From assembly GCA_021292105.1 (NCBI GenBank), contig CM037870.1, positions 8,281,558-8,345,557 on the forward strand: 64,000 nucleotides of DNA. The letters run 5' to 3'. Shown here one piece after another: positions 10,596 through 23,404 of this stretch. Positions within the stretch are counted from its first letter, which is position 1. Every line of letters starts with the position of its first letter. Made by a program: the position numbers and the translations under genes. A model generated the notes under the pieces. It saw nothing but the letters and a program-made list of their open reading frames with translations, was not told the DNA's origin and did not search any database. This DNA comes from Anadara kagoshimensis (lineage: Eukaryota; Mollusca; Bivalvia; Arcoida; Arcidae).

Positions 10596-13363
10596 TAGCT
10601 CACCTGACCGAAGGTCATGTGAGCTTATGGCATAGCGCAGCGTGTGTATGTGCGTGCGTGCGTGTGTGCGTGTGTGCGTGCGTGTGTGCGTCGTTAACAC
10701 CTATTTTCGACTTCTCCTCTGAAACTACTGGACAGTTTTTAATGAAACTTTGTCAGAAGTATATATGAGCTGGTGCAATTCAGATTTGTTCGTGGCGTTG
10801 CTATGGCTACCATAACTAGGTCAAGGTGACCTAGGGGTGCAAAAATCTTAAAAAATCTTCTTCTCCGAAAGTACTGATTGGAGAAAAAATCTGATGTGAT
10901 ATTTGGCTTCTCTAGGGTATTAAGCCTATAGTTTGTTCATTTTGTGAAATTCGGATAAAAAATAGGTTACGCGTTTTTGCGTTTAATTTTGAAAAAATAG
11001 AAAATAGCTTCAAATTGTTATAACTTGACTATTTGACCAGATAATGACATGAGGTTTTCAGTTTTGACATCTTCTTGTTAGTATCTTCAAAATGAGGTCA
11101 AGGTCAATTGTGAAGGTCGTGACCTAATTTTTTTTACCTTTGATTATAATTATTATCTCGAAAACTATAAACATTTTGTATAGGCATGTATATTAGAATG
11201 TTGTAGGTATTGATACAACGATCATTTTGATGTATAGAGAAAGGTCATTGGTTCAAAGGTCAAGGTCACAGATGCAAAACAATACCGAAATGGTTAATTA
11301 TCTCAAAAACTATAAACTTTTTGTATAGGCATGTGTATTAGAATGTTGTAGGTATTGATACAACAATCATTTTGATGTATAGAGAAAGGTCATTGGTTCA
11401 AAGGTCAAGGTCACAGATGCGAATCAATACCGAAATGGTTAATAATCTTGAAAACTATCAACTTTTTGTATAGGCATGTATATTAGAATGTTGTAGGTAT
11501 TAATACAACGATAATTTTGATGTATAGAAAAAGGTCATGGGTTCAAAGGTCAAGGTCACAGATGCAAAACAATACTGAAATGTGTAATTATCTCGAAAAC
11601 TATAAACTTTTTGTATAGGCATGTATATTAGAATGTTGTAGGTATTGATACAACGATCATTTTGATGTATAGAAAAAGGTCATTGGTTGAAAGGTCAAGG
11701 TCACAGATGTGAAACAATACCGAAATGTTTAATTATCTCGAAAACTATAAACTTTTTGTATAGGCTTGTATATAAGAATGTTGTAGGTATTGATACAACG
11801 ATTATTTTGATATATAGAAAAAGGTCATGGGTTCAAAGGTCAAGGTCACAGATGTAAAACAATACCGAAATGGTTAATTATCTCGAAAACTATAAACTTT
11901 TTGTACAGGCATGTATATTAAAATGTTGTAGGTATTGATACAACAATCATTTTGATGTATAGAAAAAGGTTATTGGTTTAAAGGTCAAGGACACATATGT
12001 GAAACAATACCGAAATGTTTAATTATCTCGAAAACTATAAACTTTTTGTATAGGCTTGTATATAAGAATGTTGTAGGTATTGATACAACGATTATTTTGA
12101 TATATAGAAAAAGGTCATGGGTTCAAAGGTCAAGGTCACAGATGTAAAACAATACCGAAATGATTAATTATCTCGAAAACTATAAACTTTTTGTACAGGC
12201 ATGTATATTAAAATGTTGTAGGTATTGATACAACAATCATTTTGATGTATAGAAAAAGGTTATTGGTTTAAAGGTCAAGGACACATATGTGAAACAATAC
12301 CGAAATGTTTTATTATCTCGAAAACTATAAACTTTTTGTATAGGCATGTATATTAGAATGTTGTAGGTATTGATACAACGATCATTTTGATGTATAGAAA
12401 AAGGTCATTGGTTGAAAGGTCAAGGTCACAGATGTGAAACAATACCGAAATGTTTAATTATCTCGAAAACTATAAACTTTTTGTATAGGCTTGTATATAA
12501 GAATGTTGTAGGTATTGATACAACGATTATTTTGATATATAGAAAAAGGTCATGGGTTCAAAGGTCAAGGTCACAGATGTAAAACAATACCGAAATGGTT
12601 AATTATCTCGAAAACTATAAACTTTTTGTACAGGCATGTATATTAAAATGTTGTAGGTATTGATACAACAATCATTTTGATGTATAGAAAAAGGTTATTG
12701 GTTTAAAGGTCAAGGACACATATGTGAAACAATACCGAAATGTTTAATTATCTCGAAAACTATAAACTTTTTGTATAGGCTTGTATATAAGAATGTTGTA
12801 GGTATTGATACAACGATTATTTTGATATATAGAAAAAGGTCATGGGTTCAAAGGTCAAGGTCACAGATGTAAAACAATACCGAAATGATTAATTATCTCG
12901 AAAACTATAAACTTTTTGTACAGGCATGTATATTAAAATGTTGTAGGTATTGATACAACAATCATTTTGATGTATAGAAAAGGTTATTGGTTTAAAGGTC
13001 AAGGACACATATGTGAAACAATACCGAAATGTTTTATTATCTCGAAAACTATAAACTTTTTGTATAGGCATGTATATTAGAATGTTGTAGGTATCGATAC
13101 AACGATCATTTTAATGTATAGAAAAAGGTCATGGGTTCAATGGTCAAGGTCACAGATGTGAAACAATACTGAAATGGTTAATTATCTTGAAAACTATTTA
13201 CTTTTTTGTATAGGCATGTATATTAGAATGTTGTAGGTATTGATACAATGGTTATCATGATGTAAAGAAAACTGTCATTGGGGTTTAGTATTTATGTTTT
13301 CTTTAAATCTATCAGCTAGCCATTAGTTATCAGGTGAGCGTATAAGGCCCATGGGCCTCTTGT
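10596..13363 (+). mobile_element. Hairpin-ended interspersed element, copy 2 (141-bp core type)
   Basis: The left end TTTTTAGCTCACCTGACC pairs with GGTCATGTGAGCT to form a hairpin, then runs into a (GTGC/GTGT)n stretch. The right end is CAGGTGAGCG, then AAGGCCCATGGGCCT, then CTTGTT, as in the other three copies. It inserted downstream of the receptor gene in the same orientation as copy 1. No ORF of interest. Confidence 0.7.
11150..13260 (+). repeat. Tandem-repeat core of hairpin-ended copy 2, with higher-order structure
   Basis: About 15 units of roughly 141 bp. Two unit variants (AGGCTTGTATATAAGAATG and AGGCATGTATATTAAAATG) alternate, and blocks starting near 11725, 12010, 12450 and 12740 repeat as dimers or trimers. 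Most units contain GGTTCAAAGGTCAAGGTCAC or a one- or two-base variant. Confidence 0.85.
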
Positions 13364-14051
13364 TATTTTTGAATTTTAAGTGCCACTTTAGGTTTAAGAA
13401 AAAGTGGACATAGTGACAAATATGTATTTTTTGGTATTTTTCACCTTAATTTTATGCATAATATGCCCACTTCAAATTATTTTTGATAAAATATTGTTTG
13501 TTGTGAAGGTACTTAATATATATGTTGACCATTTCATTGGGTACTTTTCATCCTTATTGCAAAATATCATTAAATTTACTTAGAAGCAAACCAGTGTACA
13601 ACTTAAGACCATGAATGATTTTAGAGCACTGAACTTTACTTCACAATAGAAATTCAAAGCATTACGTGCATCCGGTGATTTATTTGAATACCTGTCATAT
13701 TTAAAGAAAATGGTGATAAAATCGTGTAATGTTTGTGATAAAGAAAATCTAGTCTCTGAAAAATGATGGTGATAATACAAATTTTATTTTATATAATTTT
13801 GTGTGCATAGAAGTTTAGATATTTGACAATATATTAGATATGACATTTTATAGTGAAAATGGTCCTTAAAATTATGTAATTACTATTTTTTCATTTGTTT
13901 CAAAACATTCGTTTTTAATGTTGATGCTTCAAAAATATAACAAAAAGTTAAAATATCAAAATTTTAATGTAAGGACCCTTTTTAAATATGGATGGTCAGT
14001 TATATATGGTTTGTGATATATTTTTGCTGAACATTGATTTCATAATATATA
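13364..14051. other. AT-rich intergenic sequence, nothing recognised
   Basis: No repeat, RNA or convincing coding signal was seen. Short minus-strand frames here have no family features. Confidence 0.5.
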
Positions 14052-14276
14052 TAAGCAAACAACATTGACCTGTCCGCTTGACCTTTGATTTAAATATTTA
14101 TTATGGACAAGTGAATTTATATATAGGGAACACAAGGGTTTATTTTGTCTTTATAATGAGAATAATCATGTGCCTTGTGTAACTGTGAATCCTAACACTA
14201 CATATGTATTGGATGGATTCCTCTACACGAACATTCCTCATCAAAGGTCAAGCAGACAGGTCAATGTTGTTAACCT
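14052..14276. mobile_element. MITE, 225 bp, TIRs about 32 bp
   Basis: The left end AACAACATTGACCTGTCCGC (continuing TTGACCTTTGAT) is matched by its reverse complement at the right end with one mismatch. TA dinucleotides flank both ends. A second member in inverted orientation lies at 17527-17764. Confidence 0.8.
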
Positions 14277-14656
14277 ATATATGGTTGTGATAAATTTGGT
14301 TCATCAATACAAGTAACATATAATACAGTTAATAGAGACCTGTCAAAAGTTATACACTGGGCTAACGGAAAAGAGTAGAAGTTTGGCTGTCAAGTGTCTG
14401 AGATGTGGATAACCAGTTGCAAAAAAAGCTGTCGAAGTATGTATGCCAGCTGTGAAATCGCTGCCCAGATATAGCTTACAAAGGGCGGATATGAACTAAT
14501 TTGTTAGCTTTTTTCGTTAAACTTTCGACAGGTCTGTACTGTAGGTGTAGATGTACTTATAAAAATTGGATCATGTATACAAGATCATATCATATATATC
14601 ATGTACATGTATATGGCAACTATTGTGATACATATGGTGCATCAAAACAAGTGACA

Positions 14657-14998
14657 ACCACTGCGGTAGCTCAGTTGGTAGAGTGCTCACTCGGTAAGTG
14701 GGAGGGCGTGGGTTCGAACCCCTGCCGGGTCTGACCCAAGACTTAAAAGTGGGTAGTGACTGTCTTTCGCCAAGCACTCGGCATTACGAAATGATAGTCA
14801 CGGTTCTTTCGGATGGGAACTTAAAATAAACGAGGTCCAGTGTCTTGGTAGGCTTGGCACGATAAAGAACATTGATGTATAATGCCATCAGCGCAACGCA
14901 CAGGCAAAATTTCTGCACCTTCACCTATAGCTGGCGATGTCTTGATATAAGTGAAATATTCTTGACTGGGACGTTAAACACCATTACTCACTCACTCG
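14657..14998 (+). mobile_element. Full-length tRNA-derived SINE with 12-bp target-site duplication
   Basis: The 5' head has a perfect A box (TAGCTCAGTTGG) and a near-perfect B box (GGTTCGAACCC). The body ends with TCTTGATATAAGTGAAATAT, a TTCTTGACTGGGACG block and a short ACTC tail. AAACAAGTGACA is present immediately before (14645-14656) and after (14999-15010), a target-site duplication. The 3' block recurs in other SINE copies (49548-49580 and inverted at about 56065-56140). The copy is therefore probably fairly young. Confidence 0.88.
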
Positions 14999-15010
14999 AA
15001 ACAAGTGACA

Positions 15011-17030
15011 TATTACAAGCATAGATGTATTTATTTAAACTCTGGACATAAGATGTCCCCAGTGGATGTGTGAATTGACACTGGATGTGTGGATTGACAG
15101 AGTCTTATGTCTACATTTGACCTTTTGGTATTGGATGTAGTGAATCAAATTCACATGTAAGTGGGATATTTATATATAAGCATGTTTGTATAATTTAAAT
15201 GACATTATGTACAAATGTGATAGTGACTTCTGATAAATGTTGTGCATCAAGTGTATAACAGATTCATACTAGGACTTTAAAGACAATTTATCCACACTTA
15301 ACGTTTATGTGAAGACATGATTATCAAAAACATGTACCACGAAATGTTATGAAGACTTATTATAAATGAGAGATGCAGTTTAAGAGAACTTTAGACTTAT
15401 TAAAGATATCTCTTTGAAAAATTGACTATAAAATACATGCATGATAAAATGTTCAGTAGACTTATTATACAATATAAATGTGAGATGGAGAGCTTTAGTA
15501 TACACTATACACTACGTTTAAAAAACACTACAAAAAATGCAAATATCTTAATATTTGCTGATAGCCCAACTTGAGATATAGAAAGCATTAGACTTATTAC
15601 CCTACATTATAAATGTGATTTGACTTACGAAGATACATGTATTATCACATTATAATTGTGAATACATACTCCATTAAGTGCATAAGATGAAGTTTTGGAG
15701 AACACTAGACTATATAATCCTGCATTATAAATGTGATTCAACTTACTTATGTATTTTTACATTCTATATATGAAATGACAGGAATATTTTGTGGAAAAAC
15801 TGAAATGTGTATGTATGATTCAGTAACAATATCAGAAACCTTATTGAATAACATTTGTGAAAATGTTCTCTCTGTATTGAAAGTTGAACATATGCATACC
15901 GGTATACAATTTACTTACAACTACTATGTGTTTATGCAAAATTATCTATAAAATGATCATAAACTATATTTTATTTACATGAGTGATCAGAACAATGATT
16001 TAAATCGCATTTATTTTACAAAAAATTATTGTGATAGATAATTTTTCATATTTTCATATACCAGTAGATATTAGACTTCACAAGTTAGATAATTTTTCAT
16101 ATTTTCATATACCAGTAGATATTAGACTTCACAAGTTGTTACCATGTATATAATATTGAGCAAATTTAAAACCAACAATAAATATGTACATTTATTCCGC
16201 AATATATTAATGAAAGATACATAGATAAACATAATAGCTGCTTGTTTTTTACCTTTCTATGTTATATAGCTTTAGTGTTCATTCTAGATGAGGGCATGGG
16301 GTGATTGATGCCTTCTTTTGTTTCCCAATGACCCCATTGTTAAGACCTAAGTTGGCCATATTTAACATTATACTGATTTTATGGTATTTAAGAGAATAGT
16401 CTTTTGCCCCCCCCCCCCCATAAGAAGTCTGAGATTGAGCTATGTAGTTTTATTGTGATAATCTATGTATGATACTCTTTTAATATACTAGTAAAGACTT
16501 CTTCAATGAGATTGTTTTAAAATATGTATTTTTCTGCAGCTTATTTACCAAGTAGAACAAAATTTAGTAGTTGCATGTATCTGTTTCATGTCTTATTCAG
16601 CCTTATTGTGATAATTTCTGCATTATATACTCTTTTAATTGAATAGTTTTTCCATGAGATTAATATATACATTTTGTAATTTTCTACATTTTATTATGAA
16701 TTATTTATGTATTATGAATTATTTATGAAGTTCAACATATTTTAGTGATGGGGGAAATGAATATGTACATGTGTACTATTTATTTTCTTAACAACCAAAA
16801 ATTATAAATTTTTGTTTTTATCTATTGAACACCAATGTACAAACATGCTTGCCAAAAAGAACAAATTCTGGACTATTGATAATTTAGGTATAATTATAAT
16901 ATTGTTAGCGGAAATTTGTAGCCAAATGTCAGCATGGCTTTTGTTTTAGAATTGTAATATTATGATAATCATAGAGTGAAAAGCTAATAAAAATGTTTTT
17001 TATAACTCGAGCAAACTAGTTTCAGGGGGT
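15011..17030. other. AT-rich intergenic sequence
   Basis: No genes recognised. Contains a 51-bp direct duplication (16035-16136) and a poly-C run (16407-16419). Confidence 0.5.
16035..16136 (+). repeat. 51-bp tandem duplication, two identical copies
   Basis: TAGATAATTTTTCATATTTT begins at 16035 and again at 16086, and the following bases to CTTCACAAG agree. Confidence 0.9.
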
Positions 17031-17225
17031 ATATAGGAATCACAATGTCTGTCTGTCCTTTCCCTCTGTCCCTGTAAGCTCGTGTCCAGTCCATATCTCA
17101 TAATAGCTTTGAAACCCTGTCATAAAACTTATAATCAACAATCTTCAAGGTCCAAAGGTTTGTCATGGCCTTGAACCAAGGTCATATCAGAAAGGTCAAG
17201 GTCACAGGAGAACAGTTAACCCTTG
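17030..17225 (+). repeat. Probable dispersed repeat with AGGTCA motifs
   Basis: A GTCTGTCTGTCC stretch is followed by a region with TCAAGGTCCAAAGG, GAACCAAGGTCATATC and AAAGGTCAAGGTCAC. The layout resembles a portion of the hairpin-ended elements, but the termini are not recognisable. Confidence 0.4.
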
Positions 17226-17510
17226 TCCATGTTCGGGGTTTCGAGAGACATTATTAGTTTAATCTGTCCCATATTTTATCAGTTTATTTGTTATTTCATT
17301 GGTATTTTTTTTTGTTTATTATTATTGCATTTGCTTACCGTATTTATATATTACCAAGAACAACAATGTATTGCTTATATTAGAACAACACATGAACAAT
17401 CCTTCCTGACAACTTAGGTACAAGAACATTTTAAGAATGATTGGTCCATTTTAAATCATGTCAAATCAAACCAGGGAACAGCATGTAATGAATGCTAATG
17501 TCAGCTGTTT

Positions 17511-18040
17511 GGGAATATTTACTGTATAGATAAACAACATTGACCTGTCCATTTGACCTTTCATAAGGAATATTCATATAGAAGAGTCCACCCTTTACAT
17601 AGGTAGTAGTAGGAGTCACAGTTAATAATATATCACAAGATAAGTGATTAGTGTTCCCATTATGTATACAAAATAAATCCCTGCAATTCCTATATATAAA
17701 TGCAGTCGTCCATAATAAATATTTAGATTAAAGGTCAAACGGACAGGTCAGAGTTGTTTAGCTATACTGTTCCAGGGTTGAGGTAGCTTTAGCAATAATT
17801 TGATACATGTTTATAAGTACACAATCAAATTTCGTTCAAAGCAAGAAAGTTCTGACATATGTTTCATGGCCCAAAAAACATAAAGGTAAGGGTTGTCAGA
17901 CGATTGGAAATATTTACTGTACTGCTGCATGGTTGAGGCAGGCTTAGTAATAATTTGAAACCTATGTATGTGTTCACAATCAAATTTCATTCAAAGCAAA
18001 AAAGTTTTGAAATATGTTTGATGGTCCTAAACCCTAGTTA
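17511..18040 (+). repeat. Diverged direct repeat of about 130 bp, first copy split by a MITE
   Basis: Copy 1 (17511-17526 joined to 17765-17880) and copy 2 (17906-18040) share AATATTTACTGTA, GGTTGAGG, AGCAATAATTTGA-like, CACAATCAAATTTC and TTCAAAGCAA blocks. Confidence 0.75.
17527..17764. mobile_element. MITE of the 14052-14276 family, TA target site
   Basis: The left end TAGATAAACAACATTGACC and the right end GTCAGAGTTGTTTAGCTA form a TIR pair. TA flanks both sides. It interrupts copy 1 of a direct repeat, and copy 2 serves as the empty site with a single TA. The internal text is the reverse orientation of the 14052 member. Confidence 0.85.
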
Positions 18041-21000
18041 AAATGTAAACTAAATAGGTTACTATGGTGATAGGAGATGTCAAGACTTGTGGATTTCTGC
18101 TGTCTATAATCATGTATACACCATGAATTGATCTATATATTTCCTCATTTTCTCCACATTTTGTCATTGTGCTGTTTGTTTTTGATTGTTGGTCAGTAGA
18201 GAAGGATAGGGGGTCAGTAATGGATATGTTGGGCAATAAATCAAGACATGAATTGGGCATTACAGGATAAGGTGCATTACATTTTCACAATTTTTCACAA
18301 AATAGTTTTTTTTTTATTTCCGTGTGAGTTTTCCTTCATTTCTGCAATCAATGTTTGTTACCTGTACAGTTATGTATAAAGATTTGAGAGAGAAATTAGA
18401 TCTTGTACATAAATAACCCACTGTGAGAATTTATCCTTTTATAGCAAATTTAAGTACTTTTTCTTTTAAGTATTTTATCAGTTTTAACAGCATTAGGCTT
18501 TTTTTTTTTAAAAAAAAAAAAATCAGAGATTTTCTATTGCTCAAAACCCCACTTTCACCTCCAAACGGAGGGTTTTTCAACAAGTAAATTGTGGCAAATA
18601 AAAACATAATATGGTAAAATCTGTGTTTTTTTCATGTTGAATTGTAAACGTTTTAGTGGAAAAGTCACATCAAATTGTCAAAATGTAATGCACAGACAGC
18701 GTGTTAGGTATGAATGTTACATTTGTTTTGTAAATAGTCTTAAATTTCTTGTACGATTTTCATAGATGTGTATTAGTTGTTACAAAAATATTTATATGAG
18801 GTAGACTAGACATGTATAGCATTTTTAGTATTTTGATACAGCATTTGAGAAATCCTGACCACAATGATTATATTTGATAGTACAGTAAAACTTTGCTTCA
18901 CTCTCATCACTTGTTCAGCTGAAGTTGGGCAAAATACAAGTGTTTGGCGAAAAATGGAGAAATAGTTAATTAAAAAAAGAAGTTTTGTGTTCCATTGAAT
19001 AATAATGACTTGTGGTGGATGTTCTGTTTAGTCGCCAGGTATTCACAGTCAATATAGCAACCTTTAAGTATTGTTGAGTGATCTTGATGTGTGGTGGACC
19101 AAGCTTTATAGGTGGCTTGGTAACTCGGAGCATACTGCTAGTATTGGGGAGACCTTGGGTTCAATTTCCTGTTACAGAGGGTGGGTAACTTTTGAAACAG
19201 TCCAGAGATGCATATTTGTTCTTCTTATTGTAACTCCTAGTTTTGATCGAGCACTTTATTTGCAAGATATACATTGATGAACATGAAAATAAGGGTGGGT
19301 GAAAGTAGAGTTCAATATAGTAAAAACAGCAGGTAATAATACATGGATAAAAACCATGAAATTGTATTAAGTTCAAACGAAACACAATTATGTTGGTCCA
19401 TGAATGTCCAAGCCACAATCCCAAAAGCAAATAAAAGGTTCAAACTTGCACATTTATAAGTTAAACATGGATTTTCAAAATGGATTAAATAATATGTGGA
19501 AATGATTGAAATTGTGTCATGGAAGTAATTTTCCCAACTAAATGGATTGCTTGTGTTCTTTTTAAAAGTGATAAATAGTTTTCTTACTAGAAATAAAATA
19601 CGGTTCATTAGTAATACCTGGTGGTTGATGTTTTTTTTAGGTATGAGTGTTAAATTGTAGGCTTTTGACTGTAGATTAATTTTAACCAGATTTTTATATT
19701 TTATTCATATATTGAACTAGTCTGCTTTAGAAAAACAAAATTAAGCTGCTATCTATGACTTGGAATGACTCGGGATTTTGTTCTTCAAAGCTTAAAGTTT
19801 TATTAGTGATTTAAAGAAATTAAAACATAAATAAAAATCAACATATCATTATCATGTCAATGGTTTTTGTACGGCGTTTCACGATAGTGAACGCGTACTT
19901 TGCTATCGCTTTCTTCCAAGATATCGGGCTTCTTTGCTATGAAATTATAAGAAATCACTACACATGGAAATAGTGCGCCTGGTAAATGAGCGTGAAAGAA
20001 ATATATCTGTTTTATCGTGAGATATGTATTCTGAGACGTGTAATGCATTTGGTTACATATGCACATTTGGAATAAATTTTCGGAATACATTTCGGAATCT
20101 AGTAAAATATTGCGACGGGATGCATCCAATTCACCATTTCGAAAACACAAAGTCTCGCGTCTACCGAAGTCTCGTTTAAGTCTCGTGGGGGGGCAAGTCC
20201 AACAGGTTGCTGAAGAAAGACTACATTGAGATGCGGTTACGCTGTCGAAAATTGTGAATTAGTAGTTCTTCGTTATCGTTTTCACCAACAATTATGACGA
20301 ATAAAAGAAATAAAATAATACAGAAAGTGAAACAGTGTGTATTAATCATTTATTTGTAGAAATTATTTAAATTACAGCAACCAAAAAGGAAACCGAAAGT
20401 TGACACGGCTGTTAAAAAAAAGATGTCTACGTTTGTAAATTTATCTGTAGTTGATATATCTTTCCTATGTGTCAAATAAAGTGGTATATAAATAAGTAAA
20501 AACAGTTATTAGTTGAGAGTAAGAACTAGTAATTGTTTCTATTTAAAAAAAAATAAATAAACCACTCACTTGCCATAGTACAACTTTTCCTCATCATGCG
20601 ATAGACCCCGAATAGCTCAAGTTCCGATTTACATTAATCAAATTATGAAGGAACGTGAATAAAATCGTTGAAAAAGTATTTTTTACCATTAAACCATCAA
20701 TTTGTTATCATAAGTTATAAAAGATCGAAATAATCCCGTGCCTATGGTGTAAAAATTATTTTTATATCTGATGTCTTTCCTTCTATTTTTGTTTAAAAAA
20801 TTGCCTTTATTTCACCCTTTTTCCCTTATAGTATCCAAAATCTTGATTATGGTTACATTTTTCGACATTTGTTGTTTCTCAGGATATTTTTACATTTTTA
20901 TAAACGACTTTTTGCTTCCAATTTGCGTTAAAGATGACAAAATTCTACGCCGGATTTTTACCGGTATTTCACAGGTAACCGGCATATCGTTACAGAATTT

Positions 21001-21190
21001 ACACCCAAAGTTTTCCGTTTTAGAAATTAAAGAATTTGAATTTTATTTCATTATAAAGTCTTTTTTAACAAAAAATAATAATAGTAATAAAAATTAAAAT
21101 TAAAAATCATTTTGAGAATATAGTTCAAACATCTATAATTGTAGCTGGTTCAACGTCACAGAATTTTTTTCATGTGCTCTTCAACGGTAA
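18041..21190. other. Intergenic sequence without a recognised gene
   Basis: AT-rich. Short open frames at 19161-19608, 19857-20150 and 20771-21097 have no family features. The stretch 19860-20250 has more CpG than its surroundings but no gene could be assigned to it. Confidence 0.4.
19083..19185 (+). repeat. Degenerate tRNA-derived SINE head
   Basis: An A-box-like GGCTTGGTAACTCGGAGCA and a B-box-like GGGTTCAATTTCC lie at tRNA spacing. No 3' body was recognised. Confidence 0.45.
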
Positions 21191-21192
21191 GT

Positions 21193-21219
21193 TTATAATG
21201 AATGAATGAATGAATGAAT

Positions 21220-21274
<55 letters not shown>

Positions 21275-21277
21275 TTT
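21193..21277 (+). repeat. Tetranucleotide microsatellite (AATG)n then (TTTA)n
   Basis: Continuous AATG units change into a longer TTTA array. Confidence 0.95.
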
Positions 21278-22054
21278 GAATACACAGTCATTAACTATAC
21301 GAAGTCATGAAATTAGAAGTATAAATTCACGGCAGTTTCAAAGCTAGTGTGGGTACTAGTAATTCAGAATCATAATATTCATCATAAATCAAGGTAATTA
21401 ATTAATCCGTTAATGAGATTAACACCATGTAGGTACATTTTCCACGTATAATATACTATCATCTGATCCAATGGGAATTTGGAATTTGCTTCCGTTATCA
21501 ATAAGTTACCGCGTCTGTTGATAAGCAGATAAGGTATGCAGATTATCAACATTAATTAGCAACCTTTACCTGTGGGTAAAAATATGTAATATACACTTTC
21601 GTACAAGTCAAAACTATCACTTTTGAAATAAAGGTTCTCGGTTCCAGTAATTTTCTATTACAGAAGTTCTGACTTCGAGAAATATTTACAGAATGAAATT
21701 ATGATAATAAAAAATAATCAAAATATAAAATTTTCAAAATGAACAGTTAAAAATGTTTGTGCGGTTTAAATTTGTTTAATATATTCAGAACCTCTTAAAA
21801 TGAAAAAAAAGTTAAATAAGGAAGAAGAAATGTGATATATATAATCAGCGACGTTGAACACGGAATACTTTAAAGACTCTATTAAACGTCACGGGCGTTG
21901 ATCAAATTAAATATGAAGATTTTTAGAGTAAAGTTTCATTCTTTCGAAAATTTTTGTTTATTTTACCTTAAAAAAGACTGCCAAACTGATTTTAATACAT
22001 TATAAAATATTAAATTTTACATTAGCCATACACAGATATAAGGAAAACAAAACT

Positions 22055-22313
22055 GGCCCCGGTTTCACAATCATTCCTTAGCTAAGATTTTCCTTAACTT
22101 AAATTTAGCAAATTTTGTTAATCTCTTTTTGGAACTACTGCTGAATATTTTTATCAAAACTAAATGCAAATGTTTTATTCTAGAGGTGATCTTACAAATG
22201 ACACATTAAATTCCTCCATATCTTCAAAATTAACAAAATTATAAAGATTTGAAATTTTGCAAGGTTTAAGTTAAGGAAAATCTTAGCTAAGGAATGATAG
22301 TGAAACCGGGGCC
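22055..22313. mobile_element. Foldback MITE, 259 bp, arms about 50 bp
   Basis: GGCCCCGGTTTCACAATCAT at the left is matched by its reverse complement at the right with one mismatch. The match continues through the CCTTAGCTAAGATTTTCC stretch. Confidence 0.85.
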
Positions 22314-22646
22314 TGATTATTTAAATATAACCAGATTAAGAATTACATCACAGATAAAAAATTGAAATTGGACGTTATTCAAAAAAAAGAAAAAAAAGAT
22401 AAATTATGCGCTAAATGTTATAGTAATTCTATAGAAGATGAAATTCATTTCTTGATATCTACTGTCCAGTAATTTTGACAGATGATTTTCGGCTGTAATA
22501 AATACATCAAATAAATGCTTTAATAATCAAAACTCTTTGATAAATATTTTTGGATTATAAATTGTGAAGATTGTGATATACTTAAGACTTCTGTACAACC
22601 TGGGGTACAACAAAAGTCTTTTTTTCTCCGTTTCAATCGTCATATT

Positions 22647-22810
22647 CTACGCTGCAACTATACTGGACGGATGTAGCTTGCCCCCCCAAGCCTCGTTTTC
22701 GTTCATAGGTGTTATCTCCCCTGTCGTGTTTTCGAAATGGTCAATAATTTCTGCAATTTGGCGAACTGATCTCGTGTTTACAATAAAAAGTAGTCCGAGA
22801 AGTTTGCGTC
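22647..22810 (-). other. Possible terminal coding exon, unidentified
   Basis: The minus strand has an AG acceptor (TACATCGTAG before 22810) followed by an open frame of about 53 codons to TAG at 22647-22649. The frame reads RKLLGLLFIVNTRSVRQIA, then an EIIDHFENTTGE segment. The plus strand is open over the same stretch. No partner exons were found; it may be a gene fragment or part of a repeat. Confidence 0.22.
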
Positions 22811-23378
22811 CTACGATGTAAAATCATAACTTTTTATGAAATAAACAGCAATGGCAGGTTGATTTAATTAATTCTTCATGAAATCTACGGTAATTTAAAT
22901 TGATTTTGAAGGGTATGATAACGTATTTTGATGTTGAGGCAATTGTGTCATATTTTAAAATTGTTTATCGATTAGATAACACTTTCGTGAAAGGGAGATA
23001 ATTCGTACAGTGTTGTGTGCAAATGACCACATGTGGATTTTAAATACTTCACCATTAACATGAAACGGGAATATTGTGAGTGATAATCAGCAGTTTATTA
23101 AAACCCAGATTTAACAGCAAATAATCCAGTTACATACAACCGCTAGAATGTACCCCCTCATAGCGACAGTAGGGTCGGCAAAACTCTACTTTCTCTCTAT
23201 CCGAATGATGACAAAACGATCGGGTACGACTTTATTAAATTTTAATTACTGATTGTCTTTTTCTTTTTCATATATTATTGAAATTATTATTTTCTACCTT
23301 TTAATTTAGCAATACATGGTTTGGTACATTGTTTCTTTTTCCAAAAAACATCCGTCGGACTATGCATAGATCGAGACA

Positions 23379-23404
23379 CCCCCCCCCCCCCCCCCCCCCC
23401 CCCC
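23379..23404 (+). repeat. Poly-C homopolymer, 26 bp
   Basis: Uninterrupted C run. The length is likely to vary and to be hard to sequence. Confidence 0.95.

Noticed and set aside
14657..14735. Candidate tRNA gene (good A and B boxes)
   Set aside because: The 5' and 3' ends do not pair as an acceptor stem, and the element continues into a SINE body flanked by a target-site duplication.
19857..20150. Minus-strand open frame of 97 codons with somewhat higher CpG
   Set aside because: No recognisable domain, start context or partner exon; kept only as a note on base composition.
20771..21097. Plus-strand open frame of 108 codons
   Set aside because: The peptide is Phe/Ile/Leu/Asn-rich, as expected from T-rich DNA. 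No motif, no splice context, and it ends in an AAT repeat.
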